Below are positions 1-6,587 of a stretch of 13,313 nucleotides of DNA, piece by piece. Position numbers and translations under genes: made by a program. The number at the start of each line of letters is the position of its first letter. Positions within the stretch are counted from its first letter, which is position 1. Below the pieces are notes generated by a model, which had not been told where the DNA came from, made no database searches, and saw nothing but the letters and a program-made list of their open reading frames with translations. This DNA is from Acidobacteriota bacterium (GTDB lineage: Bacteria > Acidobacteriota > Polarisedimenticolia > J045), in the NCBI GenBank assembly GCA_020350085.1, contig CP070706.1:2339806-2353118 (forward strand). Reading direction: 5' to 3'.

Positions 1-378
1 GTCATCCACCGCGACCTGAAGCCATCGAACATCATCGTCACGGGAGAGTCTGAACCTAGCGACGAGACGGCCGGCGCGGGAGGCTCGCTCCCACGCGTGG
101 CCCTGCCGCTGGTGAAGATCCTCGATTTCGGTCTTGCCCGGATGACTGACGGCGACGTTTACGCGACGCAGGTCACCGAGATCGGCGTAATCAAGGGGAC
201 CCTGCCATACATGAGCCCGGACCAGGCACGTGGGAACCCGGAGGCGATCGATCTTCGCGCGGACGTCTACGCGCTCGGCGTGATCCTTTACGAGATGCTC
301 TCCGGCAGCCGCCCCTACGACGTGACGAAGAAGTCCCTCGTCGAAGCAGTGCGCGTCATCTGCGAGCATCCTCCTTGA
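1..378 (+). CDS. Ser/Thr protein kinase catalytic domain, partial, ended by an in-frame TGA
   Basis: Reading frame 1 is open from the window edge and begins inside the kinase catalytic loop (VIHRDLKPSNIIV). About 26 residues later comes the magnesium-binding segment KILDFGLAR, then the activation-segment end GTLPYMSPDQARG, in which Asp replaces the Glu usual in bacterial PknB-like kinases (SPEQA). DLRADVYALGVILYEMLSG is subdomain IX. The N-lobe lies outside the window. The frame stops at TGA 376-378 after CEHPP, before the last kinase helices. The same frame then continues without another stop to 1980 and encodes the rest of a typical kinase-TM-TPR protein, so this looks like one gene broken by a nonsense codon. 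If the stop is real, the product lacks the C-lobe end and the membrane anchor and is probably inactive. The kinase assignment is secure; functional status is not. Confidence 0.85.
   Translation, partial: VIHRDLKPSNIIVTGESEPSDETAGAGGSLPRVALPLVKILDFGLARMTDGDVYATQVTEIGVIKGTLPYMSPDQARGNPEAIDLRADVYALGVILYEMLSGSRPYDVTKKSLVEAVRVICEHPP
376..378 (+). other. In-frame premature stop (TGA) inside the kinase gene
   Basis: The codon between CCT CCT (Pro-Pro) and CCG CTC (Pro-Leu) is TGA. From memory, related kinases read PPRPL here, so a single C-to-T change of an Arg CGA codon would create it. No frame change is needed on either side, and the downstream frame is intact for 533 codons. A real mutation, a sequencing or assembly error, and read-through cannot be told apart from sequence alone. 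Confidence 0.85.
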
Positions 379-513
379 CCGCTCCGCCGCTCGCTCGGTG
401 GCATTCGGAGGCTGGATCCGGACGTCGAGACGATCGTCAGCAAGACGCTGGAAAAAGACGCCGACCGGCGCTACGCCAGTGCGGCGGCGCTGTCGGAAGA
501 TATCGCTCGTCAC

Positions 514-1980
514 TTGACATCGCAGCCGATCCTGGCGCGGCGGTCGAGCGCCGTCTATCAGCTGCGGAAGTTTGCCGCGCGCAACCGCACGCTCGTTGGT
601 GGCATGACGGCGACGTTTGTCGTCCTGGTGCTCGGCATCGTCGTCTCGACCGTCCTCGGGTTGCGGGAAGCGGCCGAGCGGCGGGCGGCGGAGCGGGCGA
701 GAAACGACCTGCAGACCGTCGTCGATTTCCAGTCGCAGATGCTGCGCGGTATCGATCCGGCGCAGATGGGCCGGCGGCTGATCGAGGAGCTGAAGCAGCG
801 GATGGCCGACGAGGCTCGCGCCAGCGGCCTGAGTGAGGAGAAGATCACGACGGAGATCGATGCGTTCGGCAGCTACCTGTCGCGGATCAGCCCGGCAGAC
901 TTGTCACTGAGCGTCATCGACGAGGACATTCTCAGCCAGGCCGTGCGATCGATCGAGCGACGCTTTGCTGATCAGCCGCTGATCGAAGCGCAGCTACGTT
1001 ACTCGCTCGGTGAGACCTATCGCGAGCTCGGACTGCTGGAGCGGGCCGAGCCGCACGCCCTGCGCGCCAAGCAGATTCGCGAGCAGCAGCTCGGACGCGA
1101 GCACCTCGACACGCTGCGATCCGGGTACTCTCTCGCTTATCTCTACGAGCGGCAGGGGCGTCTACACGAGGCCGAGCAGCTGATTCGCGAGGTGTACGAG
1201 ATCTCGCGCGAGCTATACGGTGACGAGCACGACATCACCCAGCAGGTGTTGAACCGCCTTGCTATCGTCTACGACCTGCAGCTGCGATTCGACGAAGCGG
1301 AGCAGGCCTACCGTCGGGTTTACGAGGCGCTGCGTCGCTCGTTGGGGGAAGACAGCCGCGAGACGATCTGGGCGCTGCACAACATCGGCTCGCTGCTGCG
1401 CCGCAGAGGCCGTGCGGACGAAGGAGAGCCGCTCCTGAGCCGAGCGCTCGCAGGTTTTCGACGCACCCTCGGCGACGGGCATCGAGACACTCTGTGGGCC
1501 ATGGAGAGTCTCGCGTTCGCCTACCAGGAGCTGAGCCGCCTCGACGATGCGGAGCACATGGCGCGAGAAAGCCTGGAAGGGCGGCGGACGATACTCGGCG
1601 AGGATCACCACGAGACCCTCTCGTCGATGAACTTGCTCGCGGGGACTTTTCGCCAACAGGGCCGTCTCGAGGACGCACTGGCGCTTTACGGGGAGACCTT
1701 GCAACGGCAGGAGCGAACGCTCGGCGAGCAGCATTTCCGCGCCCTGGAGACGCTCCGCAGCTTCGCCGAGACGTTGGAGAACCGCGGAGAGTATGAAGAG
1801 GCCCGGACGGAGTACGAACGGCTGCTGGCACGACAGCGTCGAGTCTTTGGTGAGAATCATGAGCGCACGCTCGCGACGATCGATGCCCTGGCCGCTGTCC
1901 ACCGCAGGCTCGGCCTCGAACGCGAGGCCGAGGAGATCATGCAGTCGAGGCGGGGCGCTCGGGAACCGAACCGACACTGA
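514..1980 (+). CDS. Kinase C-terminal part: transmembrane helix plus TPR (kinesin-light-chain-type) repeats
   Basis: This is the continuation of the kinase frame after the TGA. The frame is open from 379, and 514 (TTG) is only the first possible start; I see no convincing ribosome-binding site, so it is probably not an independent gene. From 379 it encodes the end of the kinase C-lobe (DPDVETIVSKTLEKDADRR). A hydrophobic helix follows at about residues 27-50 of the 488-residue ORF (GGMTATFVVLVLGIVVSTVL), then a charged linker likely to be helical. From about residue 160 to the end there are eight TPRs with a period near 42 residues, recognisable by a recurring LGE(D/E)H..TL block. In this family the helix anchors the kinase in the inner membrane, and the TPRs probably act as a protein-binding sensor domain. 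The TPR part has no frame damage, suggesting that any loss of function is recent. Confidence 0.8.
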   Translation: MTSQPILARRSSAVYQLRKFAARNRTLVGGMTATFVVLVLGIVVSTVLGLREAAERRAAERARNDLQTVVDFQSQMLRGIDPAQMGRRLIEELKQRMADEARASGLSEEKITTEIDAFGSYLSRISPADLSLSVIDEDILSQAVRSIERRFADQPLIEAQLRYSLGETYRELGLLERAEPHALRAKQIREQQLGREHLDTLRSGYSLAYLYERQGRLHEAEQLIREVYEISRELYGDEHDITQQVLNRLAIVYDLQLRFDEAEQAYRRVYEALRRSLGEDSRETIWALHNIGSLLRRRGRADEGEPLLSRALAGFRRTLGDGHRDTLWAMESLAFAYQELSRLDDAEHMARESLEGRRTILGEDHHETLSSMNLLAGTFRQQGRLEDALALYGETLQRQERTLGEQHFRALETLRSFAETLENRGEYEEARTEYERLLARQRRVFGENHERTLATIDALAAVHRRLGLEREAEEIMQSRRGAREPNRH

Positions 1981-2032
1981 GGCGCAGACAGCGAAGGACT
2001 CTCACTGAGCAGGTTTCCTGCCGAGCTGCGCC
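1981..2032 (+). terminator. Nested inverted repeat after the kinase-TPR gene, candidate terminator
   Basis: Directly after the TGA at 1978-1980, GGCGCAG (1981-1987) pairs perfectly with CTGCGCC (2026-2032). Between them is a second small hairpin, GCAGG-TTT-CCTGC (2009-2021). The position suits transcription termination or 3'-end protection, but no T-run follows, so it is not a canonical intrinsic terminator. Confidence 0.3.
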
Positions 2033-2051
2033 CCATGACGCGCCGCCCCGA

Positions 2052-2363
2052 TCAGCTGAGGACTCCGCTGATCCGGTCGCGTCGGTGCGGCGGTACGCTG
2101 CCCCGCGCGCTCGAAGCGCGCCTCGCGAACGTTTTGATCGTTGTGGTCGCCGGGTGCCTGACTCTTCTGTCGCGTCCGGCGGGGGGCGCCTGTGGACGCC
2201 GCTCAGCGCATGCCGTAGACGAAGCTCGGAAGCTCGGAAGAAGAACCACCAGAGAGGGGATGGTGAGGCCGTGCACACTCGGCACCACGAAACTGGCGAC
2301 GAGACCACCGACTCCGAGCACGATCGCAAGCCGCGCGAGAACGCGTTGTGACAAGGTCCGCAT
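2052..2363 (-). CDS. Possible small membrane protein, perhaps frameshifted
   Basis: On the minus strand an ATG at 2363 is preceded by GAGGTG with about 6 bases spacing, a good ribosome-binding site. The N-terminus MRTLSQRVLARLAIVLGVGG begins a hydrophobic stretch of about 40 residues that could form one or two membrane segments. As read, the frame gives 103 residues, but after about residue 46 it becomes Arg/Pro/Ala-rich and looks like non-coding GC-rich DNA. A perfect 8-bp tandem duplication at 2222-2237 lies exactly at this change. Removing one copy would make the frame end in LPSFVYGMR and stop at 2203-2205, giving a compact protein of about 50 residues. It lies about 190 bp downstream of the DUF5916 gene in the same orientation. 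I recognise no family, and it may be spurious. Confidence 0.3.
   Translation of the reverse strand: MRTLSQRVLARLAIVLGVGGLVASFVVPSVHGLTIPSLVVLLPSFRASSTACAERRPQAPPAGRDRRVRHPATTTIKTFARRASSARGSVPPHRRDRISGVLS
2222..2240. repeat. 8-bp direct tandem duplication
   Basis: The plus strand reads AAGCTCGG twice in direct succession (2222-2229 and 2230-2237), followed by AAG. Eight is not a multiple of three, so gain or loss of a unit shifts the frame of the minus-strand small ORF that crosses it. Confidence 0.7.
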
Positions 2364-2423
2364 GTTCGTCACCTCGGTGACGAGGAGATGACAATCAGGA
2401 AACTTCTCAATGTCTTTGATGTT

Positions 2424-2458
2424 AGCTCTTTCGTGACAAGAGCATCCCTTCAGGGAGC
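2424..2458 (-). promoter_or_regulatory. Two adjacent small hairpins between the DUF5916 gene and the small membrane ORF
   Basis: Read on the minus strand, a stem-loop with core TCCC-TGAA-GGGA and two extra outer pairs (one bulge) is followed at once by GCTCTT...AAGAGC with a 7-base loop containing ACG. They lie about 60-95 bases upstream of the small ORF start and about 95-125 bases after the DUF5916 stop. They could be a 5' leader structure, a processed 3' end or chance. They do not match any riboswitch consensus I know. Confidence 0.2.
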
Positions 2459-2550
2459 CGTCGGGCCTATTCGCTTTTTGTTCGCCAGAGACGATGTGCC
2501 GCCATGAGCCGTCGCGATCGCTGCCGGTATCGCTCGGCGGTCGTGGCGGA

Positions 2551-4785
2551 TCAGAGAACCCATGCGTAGCCAAGCTTGATGAACAGCGTGCGGTCCGTGC
2601 GCGTGAGCGCGAAGTCCTGGTTTCCGATCGAGTTGTCGGAGTAACCGAGGAAGAACACGGTCTGTGGATTGACTTTGTAGGAAAACAACAACTGACTGAA
2701 GAGCTGTTCGGACTCCGGATCGCGCTCGTCCTCGTACAGCTCAACGTTGTACCGGTAGTCGACGTGCTGCAGGATCGCGCGCAAGAAAGTGCGGGCGGTG
2801 AACTGCCAGGCGGCTGTCAGCTGCCCGATGCGGGCCTCGTAAAGGCGGCCCTGGCCGACATCCAGCTTCTCGTACGTAAAATGTGGCTCGACCAGCAGAT
2901 GCCGCCCCGCGCGGTACCAGAACCCGCCGTCGAGGTTTATCCGCTCGCCCGGTTGCGCATTGACGTAATCGATGCGATCTCCCCGAATCACGTTGATCCA
3001 AGCGTGCGAGTCTCCGTTCGGTTTCAGACAGAAATGAACGTACAGCTCGTCGAGGTCGTACTCGCGATCTCGGAAGCCCTCGCGCACCCGGCTCGGGCGT
3101 ATGAATGCGTGGCTTTGCAGAAACCCTTCGTAGTTGAAGCGAGCGGCGTACTCCCGCTTGAGCAGGTTCCCCTCGTGGTCCTCGGCGTGGGCCACCATGC
3201 CGATCAGCAACAGCTTCGAATACCAGTCAGACTCGTCACCGGTCCACAGGTAGTCGGCGCCGGTCTCCACGCGCCGGATGTCGACTCGCGGCATGAAGCC
3301 GAGATCGGCCCGAAAGTCGCGTCCGATGTCCTGGGCCTGCGCCCAGTAAGACATCGTCCGGGTCTCGCGCGTGTAGAGCAGATCGAACGCCCAATCGTTG
3401 AACGCTCCCGTGGGTTGGGCGAATTCGGTGGCGACGTCGTTCGGATAGCGCGTGCTCGATCCCAAGACTTGAACGACGACGCGATCCTTCTCGGAGAAAC
3501 GAAAATCGCCGTCCAAGCCGGCCAGACGGTTGTGATAGTCCGTCGCTTCGCGACTCGTTGCCAAGCCACCGAAGGTGTAACGGCTGCCGATATCGCGCTT
3601 GTAGCGCAGCACGGCAGACGTATTCGCCATGGCGAGCGACGTGCCCGTCGAGGACTGACTTCCCGGAAACAGGATATTGGTCCGCTCGTCCTCCACGACG
3701 TAAGCGCCGATGGTGTGCGCGCCTTCTTTCCCGGTCAGCTTCGCTCCCCAGTCGGGATTCCGGATCGTCCGCGTGTAGACTGCGTCCAGTGATGATTCGA
3801 AGAAGTCGGCGCCCTCCATGAAGAACGGCCGCTTCTCGGGGAAGAACAGCGCGAACGGCTCGTTGATGTCGAGCTGGCGTGCGTCGGCCTCGATCTGCGA
3901 GAAGTCAGGGTTCAGCGTTCCGGCGAGGGTCAGATTCTGCGTGACGCCCCAGCGCGCGGTCACGCCGAACTCCGCTTCGTCATCGGTCAGATCGTATGAG
4001 CCATCCGGAATGTCGGTTCGAATCTCAGTGCGGGCCGAGGTGAGCGTCGGCACGATCTCGATGTTCTTTCCGGGCGAGGCGCCCTCGAAGCCACGGATCT
4101 TGATCGCCTGGCAAAGGTAGCAGTTGTTGTTGCGATCGCGCGGAAAGGCGCCCATCTGGCGGAACACGCTGCGGGGATAACCTCGGATGGCGTCGAAGCC
4201 CCATACCTGGGGTCCTGGCGATCGTTGAAAACGAAGCGAGGAGAACGGCACCTTGATCTCCGCCGTCCAGCCCCAGTCGGTGATCCGCGCTGCCGAATCC
4301 CAGATGCCATCCCACACGGTGCTGCCGCTGGGCCACGTCTCGATCTCGTCCATCTGAACACCGGCGGGATTGACGAGAAGAAGGTAGTTTCGTCGTTCAT
4401 CGTTGAACGTGTCGAGCACCACGCCCACCCAATCGTCAGCCCAAGCGTTGTCGCGGTCACTGAGATGAGCGCGGATTGCCCTCGGCTCCGGATCGTACGC
4501 GCGAAAGGCCGCAAAGAAGTGACTCGCATCGTGAAAGACCAAGACTTCTGTGCGCACGGGCGCCCGCGTGGTCTCCCCGGGGTTGATCTCGTAGCGAAGC
4601 TCCGCGCTCCAGGCATGCTGCCAAGCTTCCTCTTCCCGCACACCGTCGATCTCGATAGGCAGCTCGAGCCGCGGAATGGCGCCGAGTCGGTTCTCGTCAT
4701 CCACTGCTAGTTCGGTGGAGTGGGCGGACGCCACGATCCAAACGCTGGACAGGACAGCCAAGCTCAGACTCGCGCCGCTGCGCAC
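2551..4785 (-). CDS. DUF5916 / family 9 carbohydrate-binding-like outer-membrane protein
   Basis: I chose the GTG start at 4785 (744 residues) because AAAGGA lies 6 bases upstream and translation then begins directly with a signal peptide (MRSGASLSLAVLSSVWIVAS; cleavage near residue 21-23). The frame is open upstream to an ATG at 4878, but that would put about 31 non-signal residues in front. Residues about 40-215 resemble the CBM9/DOMON-like domain (IEIDGVREEEAWQHA, ADDWVGVVLDTFNDERRNY, GWTAEIKVPFSSLRF). From about 235 onward is the DUF5916 region with its hallmark blocks TLNPDFSQIEADA (290-302) and FPEKRPFFMEGADFF (315-329), then alternating strands expected to form an outer-membrane beta-barrel, ending LGYAWVL. 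C222 and C225 (CYLC) are the main paired Cys. Function in the family is not established; surface glycan or nutrient interaction is plausible. No transporter or regulator partner lies beside it. Confidence 0.9.
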   Translation of the reverse strand: MRSGASLSLAVLSSVWIVASAHSTELAVDDENRLGAIPRLELPIEIDGVREEEAWQHAWSAELRYEINPGETTRAPVRTEVLVFHDASHFFAAFRAYDPEPRAIRAHLSDRDNAWADDWVGVVLDTFNDERRNYLLLVNPAGVQMDEIETWPSGSTVWDGIWDSAARITDWGWTAEIKVPFSSLRFQRSPGPQVWGFDAIRGYPRSVFRQMGAFPRDRNNNCYLCQAIKIRGFEGASPGKNIEIVPTLTSARTEIRTDIPDGSYDLTDDEAEFGVTARWGVTQNLTLAGTLNPDFSQIEADARQLDINEPFALFFPEKRPFFMEGADFFESSLDAVYTRTIRNPDWGAKLTGKEGAHTIGAYVVEDERTNILFPGSQSSTGTSLAMANTSAVLRYKRDIGSRYTFGGLATSREATDYHNRLAGLDGDFRFSEKDRVVVQVLGSSTRYPNDVATEFAQPTGAFNDWAFDLLYTRETRTMSYWAQAQDIGRDFRADLGFMPRVDIRRVETGADYLWTGDESDWYSKLLLIGMVAHAEDHEGNLLKREYAARFNYEGFLQSHAFIRPSRVREGFRDREYDLDELYVHFCLKPNGDSHAWINVIRGDRIDYVNAQPGERINLDGGFWYRAGRHLLVEPHFTYEKLDVGQGRLYEARIGQLTAAWQFTARTFLRAILQHVDYRYNVELYEDERDPESEQLFSQLLFSYKVNPQTVFFLGYSDNSIGNQDFALTRTDRTLFIKLGYAWVL

Positions 4786-5030
4786 GCTCAATCCTTTCGG
4801 CTCTTTCGAATGGACGAGGCAGCTTCGGCAGGAGCACCGGCGTCGAGACGCCGAGTCCACCGGGAGACCGGATTCCAAGGGGAATCATCGGCCACGGACT
4901 CGCGTGCGCGCAAGTCGGCCAACCGCGGCTCTGACCGGCACCTCGGCACCGGGACCAACGTGTGACCGACGATGAACTCAACTCACGAAGCCACGATCAA
5001 TCACTTACAGATCAGCGATTTTGGTAATCG

Positions 5031-5420
5031 ACAATCGGCGTGCCGAGAAACCCGGAAAAACCGCTGGTAAGAGGCGAAAACGGATCTCATCCCGAGGGTG
5101 ACGACTGGCTCGACCGCGGTCTTGGCGGCTTCTCGGCAAGCCGATTGGACTACGTCGAGCATGCGGACGAGAACCCCTCGGCAAGTACAGAGTACCGACA
5201 CTGCGAAGCGTCGCACGACGGCCGTGCAAGAAGGCCACCAAGGCCTACCTGCACAACGGCTGCTTCAAGTCGCTGGTTGGAGCTCGAGTGCTGACCGGCT
5301 CCGGAGATCATGGAGAACGTCAACACCGACGAGATCGGCGATTGTGGCCTGACGAAGATTGAAGAGAAAGAGCTCGTCGCCCTCCTCGAGGCGCTCGACG
5401 ACGATTCAGCACGGGATTGA
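5031..5420 (+). pseudogene. Decayed C-terminal fragment of a di-heme cytochrome c peroxidase / MauG-family gene
   Basis: Three pieces in shifting frames line up with the C-terminal end of bacterial di-heme peroxidases. Piece 1, about 5031-5180: TIGVPRNPEKPL and HPEGDDWLDRGLGGF. Piece 2, about 5183-5276 in another frame: KYRVPTLRSVARRPCKKA then YLHNGCFKSL. Piece 3, 5295-5420: PAPEIMENVNTDEIGDCGLT and KIEEKELVALLEALDDD, stopping at TGA 5418-5420. From family knowledge this follows the order IPRNPE, GEDWxDRGLGGF, KYxVPTLRNV, HNGxFKSLEEVVHFYNTRD, PEVxENVN, LVAFLxTL. The VHFYNT stretch is missing, a one-base loss occurs near 5181, and the codon just before PAPE is TGA where the family has Trp (TGG). 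No CXXCH haem motif is visible upstream, so only about the last 115 codons survive. The intact family reduces hydrogen peroxide or oxidises partner substrates in the periplasm. I am confident it is a remnant, less so of the exact subfamily. Confidence 0.75.
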
Positions 5421-5431
5421 TCGCTGAACCC

Positions 5432-5616
5432 GTAGCGACAACGCTTGCGTTGTCAGACCGGCGCGCAGCGCCGGATGTCTCTCGCGCTGCGCGCGAGTCG
5501 GACAGGGCGAGCCCTGTCCCTACAGGGCGTCGTGGGGCGTCGTCAGACCGGCGCGCGGCGCCGGATGTTCCTCGCGCTGCGCGCGAGTCGGACAGGGCAA
5601 GCCCTGTCCCTACAGG
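5432..5616. repeat. REP/BIME-like cluster of GTAG-footed hairpins
   Basis: A near-perfect direct repeat of 75 bp occurs at 5452-5526 and 5542-5616 (period 90 bp, 4 mismatches by eye, 15-bp spacer). Each copy holds three hairpins with 2-3-base loops: CCGGCGC/GCGCCGG (5458-5474; 5548-5564), CTCGCGC/GCGCGAG (5481-5497; 5571-5587) and GGACAGGGC/GCCCTGTCC (5500-5519; 5590-5609), the last followed by CTAC. An oppositely oriented hairpin, GACAACGC/GCGTTGTC (5437-5454), begins the cluster and is preceded by GTAG (5432-5435). Thus all three outer hairpins carry the GTAG foot known from REP elements recognised by REP-associated tyrosine transposases (RAYT), in mixed orientation as in BIMEs. No transposase gene is in the window. 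The right end lies close to the end of rpmB and could also stop or stabilise its transcript. Confidence 0.75.
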
Positions 5617-5653
5617 ATCATCGAGACTGTGCTGATGATGGGGGCGGGGGGGC

Positions 5654-5893
5654 TCAGGTCACGTCCCTGAGCGTCAGGCCTTGGCTCTTGAGGTAGGCCA
5701 TCAGGCCTTTGCGCGTGATGGTGCGCAGGGTGCTCGCGGACAGGCGCACGCGGACCCAGCGGTTGAGCTCGGGGACGTAGCTTCGCGTGCGCTGGACGTT
5801 CGGCATCTGGCGCCGCTTGGTCTTGTTGTGCGCGTGGGAAACGTTGTAGCCCACCAGCGGCCGCTTCCCGCTCAGCTTGCATTTGAAAGCCAT
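5654..5893 (-). CDS. rpmB: 50S ribosomal protein L28
   Basis: The product is 79 residues, normal for L28, with the typical N-terminus MAFKCKLSGKRPLVGYNVSH, the NKTKRRQMPN segment and the C-terminal half RLSASTLRTITRKGLMAYLK. The ATG at 5893 follows AGGAG with about 5 bases spacing. L28 binds 23S rRNA in the large ribosomal subunit and is needed for assembly. Of the zinc-type Cys pairs found in some L28 proteins, only Cys5 is present, so this is the non-zinc form. rpmG (L33), often adjacent in other bacteria, is not beside it. The gene is divergent from the HIT gene and appears monocistronic. Downstream lie a G-rich stretch (5641-5652, C-rich on the coding strand) and the REP-like hairpins, which may serve as its 3' end. 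Confidence 0.96.
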   Translation of the reverse strand: MAFKCKLSGKRPLVGYNVSHAHNKTKRRQMPNVQRTRSYVPELNRWVRVRLSASTLRTITRKGLMAYLKSQGLTLRDVT

Positions 5894-6146
5894 GATCGCT
5901 CCTGGATACTCCTCAGCGGGTCGCATTCGGCGTCGAATCCCGCTCTGGCGCCGACCCGCCGGCCGCCGCTCACGAGCCGGAAGTCTGCCCGGCGTGGCGC
6001 TTTTCCGCAACCCGACCCCCGCGGGAGTGTCTGCCGGGATTTCTGCCGGGTCCCCCGTCGGACTCCCTGCCAGACCGCACTCCCTGCCGGGCCAGCGCCC
6101 CGCGCCTCGCCCTGCCGGCGCCCGTGCCGTGATAGGCTCCCGCCCC
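5894..6146. promoter_or_regulatory. Divergent rpmB/HIT intergenic region with repeated CTGCC motifs
   Basis: This 253-bp spacer must contain promoters for rpmB (minus) and the HIT gene (plus). TAGGCT at 6133-6138 is a possible -10 box for the HIT gene; it ends only 8 bases before the ATG, and no ribosome-binding site intervenes, so a leaderless transcript is possible. No good -35 box was found. Between about 6030 and 6120 the motif CTGCC(GGG) recurs several times in an irregular tandem pattern. Confidence 0.3.
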
Positions 6147-6569
6147 ATGAGCGAGACCATTTTCGCCAAGATCATCCGCGGCGAGATTCCCTGCCACCGC
6201 GTCTACGAGGACGAGCACCTGATCGCCTTCCTCGACATCTATCCGCTCAGCCGCGGCCACACGCTCATCGTGCCGAAAGAGCCCGCGACGACCCTCGACA
6301 GTCTCTCGGACGAGTCGGCGGCGGCGATCGGTCGGGTGCTGCCGCGAATCTGCCGCGCGGTGTTGGGGGCGACCGGCGCCCGGGCCTACAACGTGCTTCA
6401 GAACAACGGTCGCGAGGCGCACCAGGCGATCGTCCACGTTCACTTCCACGTGATCCCGAAGTACGCCGACGGCTCGGGGCTCGGCATCGGCTGGCCGGCG
6501 GGCAAACTGGACTCCGCAGAGGGAAAGGATCTGGCGCAGCGGATAGCCGCTGAGATCAACGGCGAGTGA
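6147..6569 (+). CDS. HIT-family (histidine triad) nucleotide hydrolase
   Basis: The product is 140 residues starting MSETIFAKIIRGEIPCHRVY, the standard N-terminus of bacterial HIT/Hint-like proteins, then AFLDIYPLSRGHTLIVPKE. The histidine triad is IVHVHFHVIP (H97, H99, H101), followed by a family-like PKYADGSGLGIGWPAGK. N87 and N88 of QNNGREAHQ are the usual nucleotide-site residues. HIT enzymes hydrolyse nucleoside phosphoramidates or dinucleotides in the cytoplasm; the exact substrate cannot be read here. I placed the start at ATG 6147 because conservation begins there; the frame is open about 90 codons further upstream, but that stretch is Arg/Pro/Ala-rich and unlike coding sequence. The gene is convergent with the methyltransferase gene, with only 18 bp between the two stops. 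Confidence 0.92.
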   Translation: MSETIFAKIIRGEIPCHRVYEDEHLIAFLDIYPLSRGHTLIVPKEPATTLDSLSDESAAAIGRVLPRICRAVLGATGARAYNVLQNNGREAHQAIVHVHFHVIPKYADGSGLGIGWPAGKLDSAEGKDLAQRIAAEINGE

Positions 6570-6587
6570 CTCGAGACGCCGGAGCGA

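Noticed and set aside
376..378. Selenocysteine or genetic-code reassignment at the kinase TGA
   Set aside because: The position is a typical Arg in relatives, not Cys or Trp, and several intact genes in the window terminate with TGA.
2035..2391. Plus-strand ORF of 118 codons with a lipoprotein-like segment
   Set aside because: No ribosome-binding site or family was found, and it overlaps the better-supported minus-strand small ORF; probably chance.
2494..3792. Long plus-strand ORF of 432 codons
   Set aside because: It lies antisense to the DUF5916 gene, which has a signal peptide and family motifs; the ORF is a high-GC mirror frame with no recognisable domains.
5452..5616. Possible CRISPR array
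   Set aside because: There are only two units, each 75 bp and made of hairpins, with a 15-bp spacer; no cas genes are present. A REP/BIME element explains it better.
5915..5945. tRNA T-loop-like GTCGAATCC sequence
   Set aside because: No acceptor, D or anticodon arms could be placed around it on either strand.
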